NCBI GenBank assembly: GCA_942492205.1
Contig: CALODT010000001.1
Location: 496,001 to 560,000, forward strand
Direction: 5' to 3'
Source: UBA1847 sp942492205
Lineage (GTDB): Bacteria; Pseudomonadota; Gammaproteobacteria; Steroidobacterales; Woeseiaceae
DNA length: 64,000 bases
This document shows positions 16,987 through 25,716 of the stretch, piece by piece. Made by a program: the position numbers and the translations under genes. The notes beneath the pieces are model-generated. The model did no database searches. It was not told the origin of the DNA and was given only the letters and a program-made list of their open reading frames with translations. How positions within the stretch are numbered: position 1 is the stretch's first letter; each line of letters starts with the position of its first letter.

Positions 16987-17607
16987 TTAAGCCGCACGCG
17001 GCCCAAGATGAATCATTTCTGCAATGCGGGCGCGAGCCGCGTCCATCGCTTCGTCCGCCTGGCTGTTCAGCCTGTCGGCTGCGATGACCTCAACGTCGTC
17101 GATACCGATAAAGCCCAGTACGTGCTTCAGGTACGGTGTTGCGAAGTCAACCGGGCTGCCGACCGGTACACCGCCGGTTGCAACGACGATGTACGCCTTC
17201 TTGCCTTCCAATAGCCCTTTAGGACCGTCCTCCGTGTAACGGAAGGTGAGGCGCGCGCGAGCAATCATGTCGACCCAGGCCTTCAGCGACGCAGGGATGT
17301 TGAAGTTGTACATCGGCACTCCGATTACCAGTACATCGGCTTCCTTGAGTTCCGCAACCAGCGAATCAGAAAGCGCCAGCGCTTCTCGATGCTTCGCGGT
17401 GCGGGACTCCTCCGCCGTAAAGTTGGCTTCAATCCAGGCTTCATCGACGAACGGTATTCCCGCGCGGAGGTCGCGTCGAACCGTCTGCACGTTGCCGAAG
17501 CGATCCTCCAGCGCATTGATGAGATCTTGCGACAGCCGGCGGCTGGCGGACGTCATGCTACGGCCGCTGGCGGTGACTTCGAGGACGTTTAGAACCTTTT
17601 GGGACAT
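16987..17607 (-). CDS. azoR: FMN-dependent NADH:quinone reductase / azoreductase
   Basis: A 206-residue flavodoxin-like enzyme of the AzoR family, which reduces quinones and azo compounds with NADH and bound FMN. The FMN-binding parts are visible: an N-terminal SGRSMTSASRRLS-type phosphate loop, PMYNFNIPASLKAWVDMIARAR and the VATGG segment. The length is standard for the family. An AGGAG ribosome site precedes the ATG. A divergent LysR gene lies 112 bases away and probably controls this operon. Confidence 0.93.
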   Translation of the reverse strand: MSQKVLNVLEVTASGRSMTSASRRLSQDLINALEDRFGNVQTVRRDLRAGIPFVDEAWIEANFTAEESRTAKHREALALSDSLVAELKEADVLVIGVPMYNFNIPASLKAWVDMIARARLTFRYTEDGPKGLLEGKKAYIVVATGGVPVGSPVDFATPYLKHVLGFIGIDDVEVIAADRLNSQADEAMDAARARIAEMIHLGPRAA

Positions 17608-17696
17608 GGTGCTGACTCCTGAATAGGTGATGCTATTTCGATGCCCCGTAGTTTGGCTGTTGACAATTTCAAGATAAACACTAGTCTGAGAACATT

Positions 17697-17719
17697 ATTG
17701 TTCCAAAAAACGCAACAAT
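17697..17719. promoter_or_regulatory. LysR-type operator candidate (T-N11-A inverted repeat)
   Basis: A perfect six-base inverted repeat, ATTGTT, then an 11-base spacer, then AACAAT. This is the T-N11-A arrangement recognised by LysR-type regulators. It sits directly before the LysR start codon in the azoR-lysR divergent region. Binding here would block or modulate lysR expression and could act on azoR. Confidence 0.5.
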
Positions 17720-18664
17720 ATGGACAAATTTGAGGATTTACAGGCATTTGTAGCGGTTGTCGAGGCCGGCAGTTTCACCGCGGCATCCAGGCGACTCGAT
17801 TCCGCCAAGTCAGCGGTCAGCCGGCGAATTTCAGCGCTCGAGGAGCGGCTGGGCGCGCAGTTGTTGCGCCGAACCACACGAGTACTGAACCTGACCGAGA
17901 CCGGCCGGGGCTTTTACGAGCACGCCGCCCGAATACTCTCGGATCTCGAGGAAGCGGAAGCGGCGGTGCAGCAGGAGCACGGCGAGCTGCGCGGCAAGAT
18001 TCGACTGGCATTGCCGCTATCATTCGGAGTGCGCCACATGTGCAAACCGATTGCCGCATTCAGCAAGCTGCATCCGAAAGTCGAGTTTGACCTGAATCTC
18101 AATGACCGACGCATCGACCTTATTGAAGAGGGTGCGGATCTGGCGCTGCGTATCGGTCGGCTGCAGGATTCGTCGCTAATCGCGAAGCGGCTGTTCGACT
18201 CACGCGTTGTGGTCTGCGCGTCGCCACACTATCTCAAGGTGCATGGCGAGCCGACCTCGCCGGACGACCTGCAGAATCACGATTGTCTGGTCTACTCGAA
18301 TCTGCCGGAACCCGGCAAGTGGAGCTACCTGGATGAGCGTGGCGAGCGGAAATCGGTCGAGGTGCGACCCGTAATGGCGGCCAGCAGCGGTGATTTCCTC
18401 ATTAACGCAGCAGCGCACGGCATGGGAATCGGTATCCAGCCGACATTCATCGCCTCAGAGGCAATTCGACGCGGAGCACTCGTGCCGGTGCTAAGCGACT
18501 ACGAATGGCCGGGTACTCCCGCCTACGCCATCTATCCTCCCACTCGCCACCTGTCGTACAGGGTGCGAGCACTTATCGACTTTCTTGCGGAGCGATTCGC
18601 CGGCACACCGCCATGGGATCGAGACTGCGATGCCCTTATGAAGAAGACGGCCGCAACGACTTGA
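17720..18664 (+). CDS. LysR-family transcriptional regulator
   Basis: A 314-residue regulator with the N-terminal winged helix of the LysR family (FVAVVEAGSFTAASRRLDSAKSAVSRRISALEE region, residues 9-41). A periplasmic-binding-protein-like effector domain follows (about 90-300), with ADLALRIGRL typical of the subgroup that controls quinone or azo stress genes. It is divergent from azoR-pirin, and an operator candidate abuts its start, so it likely regulates that operon and itself. Its 3' end overlaps the convergent photolyase gene by 29 bases. Confidence 0.92.
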   Translation: MDKFEDLQAFVAVVEAGSFTAASRRLDSAKSAVSRRISALEERLGAQLLRRTTRVLNLTETGRGFYEHAARILSDLEEAEAAVQQEHGELRGKIRLALPLSFGVRHMCKPIAAFSKLHPKVEFDLNLNDRRIDLIEEGADLALRIGRLQDSSLIAKRLFDSRVVVCASPHYLKVHGEPTSPDDLQNHDCLVYSNLPEPGKWSYLDERGERKSVEVRPVMAASSGDFLINAAAHGMGIGIQPTFIASEAIRRGALVPVLSDYEWPGTPAYAIYPPTRHLSYRVRALIDFLAERFAGTPPWDRDCDALMKKTAATT

Positions 18665-20078
18665 ACGCGGCAAGCGCTCGCTCGCGTGATGAGCGCAGGT
18701 CAACGACAGGCTCCGGATAGTCATCGCCGAGACGAACGCCGGCCGCAGCCAGTACTTCCGCAGGCGCTTCGAACGGATTGTGGATAAATTTCTCCGGCAT
18801 GTCTGAAAGCTCGGGCACGAAGCGCTTTACATACAGCCCTTCCGGATCGAACTTCTTTCCCTGCGTCACGGGATTGAAGATGCGAAAGAATGGCGCCGCA
18901 TCGGCACCGCAGCCGGCGATCCACTGCCAGCTCGCGCTGTTGCTGGCGAGATCCGCATCAACGAGCGTGTCCCAGAACCAGCGTTCGCCATGGTGCCAGT
19001 GCAACAGGAGATTCTTGACCAGGAACGAGCCGACTATCATGCGCACACGGTTGTGCATGTAGCCCGTGTGCCACAGCTCACGCATGCCGGCATCCACAAT
19101 CGGATAGCCGGTCTGTCCGCGCTGCCAGAGACGCAGTGCGGCGTCATCGTCACGCCACGGGAAGTTGTCGAACTTTCGCTGCAGGTTGTCGGTTGGCAAG
19201 CTCGGCTCATTGAAGAGCAGGTTGTAAGAAAACTCTCGCCAGCCGAGTTCGCTGAGAAAACGATCCGCGTCAGCGCTCAGCTCTTTGCCGGAGTATGCGT
19301 CCTGCACCGCAAACCATGGCTGGTTGGGCGAGAGTTCGCCGAAGTGCAGGTGCGGCGAGAGCCGGGAAACATAGCGCTGATCCGGGCGATTGCGGCCTTC
19401 ATCGTAACGATCGAGCCCGTGTGAAACGAATTCATCAAGTCTCTGTGCGGCGCCTTGCTCACCCGGCGACCATTCGCTCGCGATGCCGTCGTACCAGCGA
19501 ACCTCCGGCATGAGCTCAAGTTCCTGCAAGGAAACGCCCTTGGCGGGCGCGAAGAGCTCGATGTTTTCCGGAGCCGGCAGCGGGCGTCGAGGCGGGATAC
19601 CGTTCTGCAGGCAGCCTCGACGATAGAACGGCGTGAACACCCGATACGGTGTGCCATCCGGCTTGTTGGTGCTGGGCGGCTCAAACAACGTGGAGCCGTT
19701 GAAGCTTTTTACAGTGATTGAGTCGCCGGACAGCGCCGCCTTGATACTCGTATCCCGAGCAATACGCCACGGCTCGTAGCAGCGATTCCAATACACGGTA
19801 TCTGCGCCGATATCGCGCAGCAGCTTCGGCAAGAGCTCGGTAGCGTCGCCACGCAGGAGCACAAGCCCATCCTGTAACGCGCGGCCAAGGCTTGCGAGGC
19901 TTTGATGCAGCCACCAGCGACTGGCGCCGCCCATCTTCCATTCCCTGGCATTGTGGTCGTCAAGAATATAAAGCGGCAGAATAGGCCGGCCTTCGAGGGC
20001 CGCCGCGTGCAAGGCTGGATTGTCCGCCAGGCGGAGGTCCTGCCGAAACCAGACAACTACAGGAGCTGGATTTGCCAT
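18636..20078 (-). CDS. phrB: deoxyribodipyrimidine photolyase (class I CPD type)
   Basis: A 480-residue flavoprotein that repairs cyclobutane pyrimidine dimers with blue light. The N-terminal antenna domain begins VVWFRQDLRLADNPAL. The FAD domain has YDEGRNRPD, SRLSPHLHFGELSP, WREFSYNLL, TGYPIVDAGMRELWHTGY and the NxVRM-type stretch NRVRMIVGSFLVK, and closes with WQWIAGCGADAAPFFRIFNP. All expected FAD and substrate motifs look intact. The 3' end overlaps lysR by 29 bases on the opposite strand. The divergent NAD-dependent protein gene starts 110 bases away. Confidence 0.95.
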   Translation of the reverse strand: MANPAPVVVWFRQDLRLADNPALHAAALEGRPILPLYILDDHNAREWKMGGASRWWLHQSLASLGRALQDGLVLLRGDATELLPKLLRDIGADTVYWNRCYEPWRIARDTSIKAALSGDSITVKSFNGSTLFEPPSTNKPDGTPYRVFTPFYRRGCLQNGIPPRRPLPAPENIELFAPAKGVSLQELELMPEVRWYDGIASEWSPGEQGAAQRLDEFVSHGLDRYDEGRNRPDQRYVSRLSPHLHFGELSPNQPWFAVQDAYSGKELSADADRFLSELGWREFSYNLLFNEPSLPTDNLQRKFDNFPWRDDDAALRLWQRGQTGYPIVDAGMRELWHTGYMHNRVRMIVGSFLVKNLLLHWHHGERWFWDTLVDADLASNSASWQWIAGCGADAAPFFRIFNPVTQGKKFDPEGLYVKRFVPELSDMPEKFIHNPFEAPAEVLAAAGVRLGDDYPEPVVDLRSSRERALAAFKSLRPSSS

Positions 20079-20188
20079 TGAATTTTCTGTGTCCCAGGGC
20101 GTCGGATAGGAGCTACAGTATAAGATCGGCCGTGCCAGGAAGGCGTATTCATTTGTAACCAGACGAAACCAACGGAGAGCGAGGCAGT

Positions 20189-21112
20189 ATGCGGGTAGCG
20201 ATTATTGGCGGCACGGGGTTTGTGGGCGGATATATAACGGCCGCGCTGTTGGCGGCCGGGCATGAGCCCTCCCTGCTGGTGCGTGCCGGCAGCGAGTCGA
20301 AGGTCGACGCAGACGAACGGATACGCGTGACGCCAGGCGATCTGTCCTCTGAAGCATCGCTGAAGGCCGTGGTCGACGGTTGCTCCGCAGTCATCTACAA
20401 CGTCGGCATCCTCAGGGAATTCCCGTCTCGTGGTGTCACCTTCGAAGAATCGCAATACAAGGGCCTCGTGCGGACCGTGGAGGCTGCCAAAGCGGCAGGG
20501 GTAAAGCGACTGCTGCTGATGAGCGCGAATGGCGTCAAGACGCCCGGTACGCCGTATCAGGAAACCAAGCACAGGGCGGAGGAATACGCGCTGGAGAGTG
20601 GTCTCGATGTTACCGTTATCAGGCCTTCCGTCATTTTCGGCGACCCCCAGGACAAAATGGAGTTCGCGACGCAGCTTTATCAGGATATGGTGAAGCCGCC
20701 GATTCCGGCGGTTGGTTTCTTCTCCGGACGAAACCCGAAAACAGGCGCCATCGTGATGTCGCCTGTGCATATCGAAGACGTTGCCAGCGCATTTCTCGCG
20801 GCACTGGCGGATGACGCGACGATTGGCAGAACGTATTCGCTGGGCGGTCCCGAGATTCTGACCTGGGACGAGATGATTCGCCGCATCGCGACAGCAACGG
20901 GTCGCCGCAAGTGGATTCTGCCAATGCCGACCTACCTGATGCGCATCGGCGCCACGCTTTTTGACTGGCTGCCGTTCTTCCCCGTCACGCGCGGGCAGCT
21001 CACCATGCTCGAAGAAGGTAATACCGCGGACCCCGAGGTCCTCAAGCATCTGATCGGCCGTGAGCCGAAGGGTTTTAGTGTCGAAGCGCTTGCTTACCTG
21101 AACAGGGTCTGA
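20189..21112 (+). CDS. NAD(P)-binding protein, NDUFA9/epimerase-like atypical SDR
   Basis: A 307-residue atypical short-chain dehydrogenase. The nucleotide-binding loop is IIGGTGFVGGYITAALL at residues 4-20. The middle contains YQETKHRAEEYAL in the active-site position (a Y...K-like pair), and the C-terminal half matches NDUFA9-like proteins. It may bind NADP or a quinone or act on isoprenoid/steroid-like molecules; the substrate is unknown. The start has a good GGAGAGCGAGG ribosome site. It is divergent from photolyase. Confidence 0.85.
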   Translation: MRVAIIGGTGFVGGYITAALLAAGHEPSLLVRAGSESKVDADERIRVTPGDLSSEASLKAVVDGCSAVIYNVGILREFPSRGVTFEESQYKGLVRTVEAAKAAGVKRLLLMSANGVKTPGTPYQETKHRAEEYALESGLDVTVIRPSVIFGDPQDKMEFATQLYQDMVKPPIPAVGFFSGRNPKTGAIVMSPVHIEDVASAFLAALADDATIGRTYSLGGPEILTWDEMIRRIATATGRRKWILPMPTYLMRIGATLFDWLPFFPVTRGQLTMLEEGNTADPEVLKHLIGREPKGFSVEALAYLNRV

Positions 21113-21235
21113 TCGCAAGCGCACAGTTACCACCTGTTACATCCCTACACACTATCGACACCAAGCCGTCGAAGTTTGTCGCTATCGTTCTAGCTGCTTA
21201 CCCCTAAACCCCAACCAGCAGAAAGGACACATGCA

Positions 21236-21745
21236 ATGATAACAACGATCTCAAAACGCGCCGGAATCGCGGCAGTAGCGTGCCTCGGCTTTATCGCGGC
21301 AATCGCAAACGCCGGGCACCATGGCGAGATGAAGGCCAAGGATATCGTCGACACCGCGGTCGGCGCAGGACAGTTCAATACGCTCGCCGCTGCGCTCGAA
21401 GCTGCTGATCTCATTGGAACGCTGAAGGGCGAGGGTCCATTCACGGTCTTCGCACCGACCGATGCGGCATTTGCCAAGCTACCGGAGGGCACCGTGGAGA
21501 CACTGCTGAAGCCTGAGAATCGCGATCAGCTGACCGCCATTCTGACGTACCACGTCGTCGCCGGTAAGGTCATGGCCGAAGACGTTGTACAGCTCACCGC
21601 TGCAACGACCGTAAACGGCTCCGACGTCGCGATTGCCGTTCAGGATGGCTCCGTGCGTATCGACAACGCCACTGTCATCAAGACCGACATCGCTGCAAGC
21701 AACGGCGTCATTCACGTCATCGACACCGTCATCCTGCCTAACTAG
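21236..21745 (+). CDS. secreted fasciclin (FAS1) domain protein
   Basis: A 169-residue exported protein: a signal peptide (residues 1-24, cleaved near ANAGHH) and one FAS1 domain. The H1 and H2 motifs are FTVFAPTDAAFAKLP and NGVIHVIDTVILP, and a YH motif appears as TYHVVAGKV. Single-domain FAS1 proteins act in adhesion or surface protection and are often induced by light or oxidative stress in marine bacteria. The ATG follows a GAAAGGAC site. A GCCGGCA hairpin lies just after the stop. Confidence 0.93.
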   Translation: MITTISKRAGIAAVACLGFIAAIANAGHHGEMKAKDIVDTAVGAGQFNTLAAALEAADLIGTLKGEGPFTVFAPTDAAFAKLPEGTVETLLKPENRDQLTAILTYHVVAGKVMAEDVVQLTAATTVNGSDVAIAVQDGSVRIDNATVIKTDIAASNGVIHVIDTVILPN

Positions 21746-21757
21746 GAAGTTCCCCTT

Positions 21758-21779
21758 GCCGGCACAGGGAAGTGCCGGC
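21758..21779 (+). other. hairpin between fasciclin and SDR genes
   Basis: GCCGGCA, an eight-base loop and TGCCGGC form a perfect seven-base-pair stem just after the fasciclin stop and just before the SDR start. There is no T-tract, so it is not a standard terminator. It could reduce read-through or stabilise the fasciclin mRNA. Confidence 0.4.
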
Positions 21780-21786
21780 CATTCCC

Positions 21787-22533
21787 ATGAGTCTTCTCTC
21801 CACATTTCCAGCGGATGCCAACGTTGCCATTATTGGCTCGAGCGGCGGCATTGGCTCGGCCATGCTGCGGCTTCTCGCCGACGACCCGCGTGTCAGCCGC
21901 ATTCACGCCTTCTCTCGTCGTGAGACAACACCGGACCTGCCGGGCACAAGCGCAGGACAGATCGATCTGGAGGACGAAAACTCGATCGCCGAGGCAGCCT
22001 CAAGCGCAGCGCAGAGCGGCCCACTTGACCTGGTCCTCGTCACGACCGGCATCCTGTGGCAAGGCGACAACTTGCGACCGGAAAAGTCGATGCGCGAAAT
22101 CAGCATGGACGGCCTGACGCGGCTGTTCGCGATCAATGCCGCCGGCCCTGCACTCGTCGCAAAGCACTTCCTTCCGCACACGCGCAAGGAGTCAAAAACC
22201 GTGTTTGCAGCGTTGTCGGCCCGTGTCGGCAGCATCTCCGACAATCGACTGGGCGGTTGGTACTCGTACCGGGCATCGAAGGCGGCATTGAATATGTTAC
22301 TGCGCGGGCTGGCCATCGAGCACGCGCGTCAACGACCGCAGTCCATTGTAGCCGGCCTGCATCCGGGCACCGTGGATACCGGTCTGTCAGGTCCCTACAC
22401 GTCGCGAACGCCGAGAAAGCAGCTGTTTTCGCCGGAGCAGTCTGCCCGCTACCTGCTAAACGTCATCGACACGCTGGGCCCAGATGACACGGGGCAGACC
22501 TTCGCCTGGGACGGAAGCCGCATCGAGTTTTGA
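21787..22533 (+). CDS. SDR-family oxidoreductase (CsgA/C-factor-like)
   Basis: A 248-residue short-chain dehydrogenase. The cofactor loop is IIGSSGGIGSAML near residue 17 and the active site is Ser plus the YSYRASKAALN motif near residue 157 (tyrosine and lysine present). It resembles the C-factor/CsgA subgroup often encoded beside photolyase genes in proteobacteria. A GTG at 21772 is in frame, but the ATG at 21787 is the better start. It follows the fasciclin gene by 41 bases containing a hairpin. Confidence 0.88.
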   Translation: MSLLSTFPADANVAIIGSSGGIGSAMLRLLADDPRVSRIHAFSRRETTPDLPGTSAGQIDLEDENSIAEAASSAAQSGPLDLVLVTTGILWQGDNLRPEKSMREISMDGLTRLFAINAAGPALVAKHFLPHTRKESKTVFAALSARVGSISDNRLGGWYSYRASKAALNMLLRGLAIEHARQRPQSIVAGLHPGTVDTGLSGPYTSRTPRKQLFSPEQSARYLLNVIDTLGPDDTGQTFAWDGSRIEF

Positions 22534-22647
22534 CAGCAATGCTGGGGCACGGCAGTTACGTTCTGTTACAAATGAACACACCGCTGTCACCACTCTGAAC
22601 AACACTGCACTTACTTTTGAGGCATAGACCCTGAGAGGACGGCGAAA

Positions 22648-22839
22648 ATGAACGCCAGGCGAACCAAAACAATCACATCGTGGATCTTTGTCTACGCTGC
22701 GCTGTTTGCTGCCGTCGTTCTCACCAGTCGTTCTGCTGCAACAGTCCCGCCCGATATTCACGCGTTATCCCCGGTCATTCTCAATGCCGATCCACCGGCC
22801 CTGCGGATCGACGCGGTCATGCGCCGCTCGGACATATGA
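22648..22839 (+). CDS. small secreted or single-helix membrane protein (63 aa)
   Basis: A 63-residue protein with one hydrophobic segment (about residues 10-27, WIFVYAALFAAVVLTS) and a short proline-rich tail. Its stop codon overlaps the ATG of the SOUL haem-protein gene (ATGA at 22836), which argues that it is translated and coupled. No family is recognised. It could be a membrane partner for the haem protein. Confidence 0.5.
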   Translation: MNARRTKTITSWIFVYAALFAAVVLTSRSAATVPPDIHALSPVILNADPPALRIDAVMRRSDI

Positions 22840-23426
22840 GCAGGCGCGCTCCGTGTTTCCTTACGTTTCTCCTCGCGCTCGTCACAGGAAACGCTGCCAT
22901 GGCGATTGAAGAGCCGGCGTTCAAGTTGCTCGCGGAGGGGCAACACTACGAAGTGCGAGAATATGAGCCGTACCTGGTTGCTGAGGTCGATGTGAGTGGC
23001 AAGTCGGCCGACAGCCAGGGCTTTCGAACGCTGGCCGGCTATATCTTCGGCGACAATGAAAGCGGCGAGAAGATGCAGATGACTGCTCCGGTCGAATCGC
23101 GGGACGCGGAGCCGGGCGAGACGATGACCTACGGTTTCGTCATGGAGCGGAAATACACGCTGGAAACCCTGCCATCGCCGAACAACGAGCGAATTCGTAT
23201 TCGCGAGAAACCTGCCCGGACTGTTGCCGTTCACCGCTTCTCCGGCCGCTGGACGGAGGCAAATTTTTCGCGTCATGAACGCGTGTTGCTCGATGCATTA
23301 CAAGCCGACGGCATAGAGACCGACGGGGAGGTTGAGCTGGCACGTTACAACGGTCCTTTTACCCCATGGTTCATGCGTCGTAACGAACTGATTGTCCCGA
23401 TCAGGTGGCCTTCAGCGACGCAATAG
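22836..23426 (+). CDS. SOUL-family haem-binding protein (exported)
   Basis: A 196-residue SOUL/HBP-type protein with a signal peptide (FLTFLLALVTGNAAMA). The mature part begins EEPAFKLLAEGQHYEVREYEPY and contains the SOUL signatures KMQMTAPVES and NELIVPIRWP at the C-terminus. Members bind haem or related tetrapyrroles. The frame is open 52 codons upstream, but the ATG at 22836 is coupled to the 63-residue ORF and begins the signal peptide. It sits within a stress cluster with photolyase and fasciclin genes. Confidence 0.9.
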   Translation: MSRRAPCFLTFLLALVTGNAAMAIEEPAFKLLAEGQHYEVREYEPYLVAEVDVSGKSADSQGFRTLAGYIFGDNESGEKMQMTAPVESRDAEPGETMTYGFVMERKYTLETLPSPNNERIRIREKPARTVAVHRFSGRWTEANFSRHERVLLDALQADGIETDGEVELARYNGPFTPWFMRRNELIVPIRWPSATQ

Positions 23427-23514
23427 CGCTGTATTGCGGGGCCCGGCCCGCCGAACTATAGTTCATGATGCTGTCCAAACCCCTGTTACGGACACTCATT
23501 CCCGGGAGATTCAA

Positions 23515-23934
23515 GTGCGCCTGATCGTCAAATCCTTGCTGCTTGCTGCCACGCTGCTGACAGTGCTGTCGACCGCGGGCGCGGCTGACCGCGTGCGGGA
23601 GTTCAAAGGCACCGGCAATACGACCACCGCCATCTTCAATGTTGAATCGCCGTGGTTGCTGGACTGGCGGCTGGACGGGGACTTCGACGAGCTGGTCGCG
23701 CTTGATGTGACCTTGGTGGAGGCCAACACAGGCCGACACGTCGGGCGCGTTCTGCACACCAAGCGCAAGGGTAACGGTGCCAAGCTCTTTAATTCGGGCG
23801 GCCGCTACCAGTTGCGCATCAGTTCGTCGCTGGCGCGCTGGACGATCAAGATCGACCAGCTGACACCTGAAGAGGCCGAGCTCTACACGCCACGCCAGAA
23901 GCCAGGCATACGCGCGCCCTTCCGCCGCCCCTAG
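23515..23934 (+). CDS. small exported hypothetical protein
   Basis: A 139-residue protein with a signal peptide (LLLAATLLTVLSTAGAAD) and a mature β-rich domain containing FNVESPWLLDWRLDGDF and GGRYQLRISSSLARWTIKI. The start is a GTG at 23515 with GGGAG six bases upstream; the longer open frame overlapping the SOUL gene is not supported. The fold looks like a small periplasmic β-sandwich. Its 3' end overlaps the convergent thioredoxin-like gene by four bases. Confidence 0.7.
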   Translation: MRLIVKSLLLAATLLTVLSTAGAADRVREFKGTGNTTTAIFNVESPWLLDWRLDGDFDELVALDVTLVEANTGRHVGRVLHTKRKGNGAKLFNSGGRYQLRISSSLARWTIKIDQLTPEEAELYTPRQKPGIRAPFRRP

Positions 23935-24500
23935 AAGTACTCAGGCTCATTACCGGGCCGCCACTTGATATTGCAGCCGATGCTGGGCTTCTGGTTCGCC
24001 AGTGGCTGTTTCGAGTCGAGGGCCGCATCCAGGGCGGCGCGCAGGTCACGGCCGTCAACGGGAAGACCATTCGATGGTCGGCTGTCGTCCAGCTGGCCGC
24101 GGTACACCAGTCGTTTGCCGCTGTCGAAGACAAAGAAATCGGGCGTGCAAGCCGCACGATAGGCTTTGGCTACTTCCTGGCTTTCATCGAGCACGTAGGG
24201 AAACGCATAGCCGTTGGCGGCTGCTTCTGCCTTCATGTGGGGCAGATCATCCGCAGGGTATTTGTCGGTATCGTTGCTGTTGATCGCCACAATGCAGACA
24301 CCTCGTGCGCCGTAGTCCCTGCCTATGCGAGCCAGCTCTTCCCGGACGTGGATGACGAACGGGCAGTGGTTGCAAATGAACATGACGAGATAGGCGCTGG
24401 CGCTGTCCTCGAGTGAGTGCGTCTGCCCGTCCGGGTCCGGAAGCGAGAAGCCCGGCGCCACTGTTCCCAGCGGCAACATTTGTGATTCGACGGCAACCAT
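23931..24500 (-). CDS. thioredoxin-like AhpC/TSA-family redoxin
   Basis: A 189-residue redoxin. The active site is FICNHCPFV near residue 45, a CxxC pair, in the AhpC/TSA-redoxin context (LPDPDGQTHSLED, then VAINSNDTDKYP and TPDFFVFD with the cis-proline). The frame extends 61 codons upstream, but the ATG at 24500 starts the homology. It probably acts in the cytoplasm as a thiol-disulfide reductase or peroxidase-like protein. It is divergent from the AI-2E permease gene. Confidence 0.9.
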   Translation of the reverse strand: MVAVESQMLPLGTVAPGFSLPDPDGQTHSLEDSASAYLVMFICNHCPFVIHVREELARIGRDYGARGVCIVAINSNDTDKYPADDLPHMKAEAAANGYAFPYVLDESQEVAKAYRAACTPDFFVFDSGKRLVYRGQLDDSRPSNGLPVDGRDLRAALDAALDSKQPLANQKPSIGCNIKWRPGNEPEYF

Positions 24501-24654
24501 TTTTGTATCCCTGTTGTGTTCCAGACCGCTGTAGACTAGCAAAGGTCGGGGCCCTGCGGCATGCGGATGGTCCCATGTTATGCGATCATCGCCACACACC
24601 AGGACACGCGGGGCAATCTTGACAACCACGGTTCGACAGAAGGGCAGTGCCATC

Positions 24655-25716
24655 ATGATTTCGGCGGCTATCGTCGTGGTCATCTATGGCATGCAGATGG
24701 CCAAGGTCATCCTGGTGCCATTCCTGGTCGCGGTATTCCTGGCGCTCATTACCGTGCGACCGATGCTCTGGCTGCAATCCAAACGCGTGCCGTCGATACT
24801 CGCGGCACTCGTAATCGTTACCGTGATCATGTTGATCCTGGCGCTGGTCGGCATGATCCTTGGCACCTCAATCGCCGACTTTACGGCCGCGATTCCCGTC
24901 TACCAGGCAAGGCTCGACGCTATCATCGATAGCGCGGTTCGGTTTATTGCCGACAACCTCAAAGGCGACGGCTCCATCGAGAGTTTGCGCGACATGATCG
25001 ACCCCGGCTGGGCAATGGGCCTGGTGGCAGGCATCCTGAACGGCCTGAAGGACGTGCTGACCAATACTTTTCTTATTTTCTTCACGATGATCTTCATCCT
25101 GCTCGAGGCGTCGAGCGGGCAGACCAAGTTCGAGGCTGCATTCGGGCGCAGTGAAGGCTCGCTGGATCGTCCTCGGGCGTTCCTCCAGAACCTCGGCCGC
25201 TATCTCGGCATCAAGACCATCGTCAGTCTTGCGACGGGCTGCTGCGCCGGGCTGTTGACCTGGTCGGTCGGCGTCGACTTCCCCTTGCTGTGGGCGATGC
25301 TCGCTTTCCTGCTCAACTACATCCCGACGATCGGATCTATCATTGCGGCTGTTCCCGCGGTGCTGCTCGCGCTGGTGCAGTTGGGGCCCGGCGAGGCCGG
25401 CGCGATTACGATGGGGTTTGTAGGCATCAACGTGATCTTCGGAAATTTCCTGGAACCGCGGCTGATGGGCTACGGCGTCGGCATCTCGCCGCTTATCGTA
25501 TTCGTAGGCCTGGTCTTTTGGGGATGGGTCTTCGGGCCGGTCGGCATGCTGTTATCGGTGCCATTGACGATGACCCTCAAGCTCGCCCTGGAGAGTGACG
25601 ACCGTACTCGATGGGTGGCGATTCTGATTGGCTCGGAACGCGACGCCGAGCATGAGTTGCGAAGCTTGTATCCGGAAGAGAAGGGAGAGGCTGATCAGGC
25701 TACAACGTCGTCGTAG
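24655..25716 (+). CDS. AI-2E/PerM-family membrane transporter
   Basis: A 353-residue membrane protein of the AI-2E exporter (PerM) family with about eight helices. Family segments are LVPFLVAVFLALI in helix one, LLNYIPTIGSIIAAVPAVLLAL in the middle and FLEPRLMGYGVGISPLIVF near the end. The start could be the ATG at 24580, a TTG at 24619 or the ATG at 24655; I chose the last because AAGGG lies upstream and homology begins there. Family members carry diverse small solutes, including the autoinducer AI-2. The gene ends inside the convergent CBS gene. Confidence 0.88.
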   Translation: MISAAIVVVIYGMQMAKVILVPFLVAVFLALITVRPMLWLQSKRVPSILAALVIVTVIMLILALVGMILGTSIADFTAAIPVYQARLDAIIDSAVRFIADNLKGDGSIESLRDMIDPGWAMGLVAGILNGLKDVLTNTFLIFFTMIFILLEASSGQTKFEAAFGRSEGSLDRPRAFLQNLGRYLGIKTIVSLATGCCAGLLTWSVGVDFPLLWAMLAFLLNYIPTIGSIIAAVPAVLLALVQLGPGEAGAITMGFVGINVIFGNFLEPRLMGYGVGISPLIVFVGLVFWGWVFGPVGMLLSVPLTMTLKLALESDDRTRWVAILIGSERDAEHELRSLYPEEKGEADQATTSS

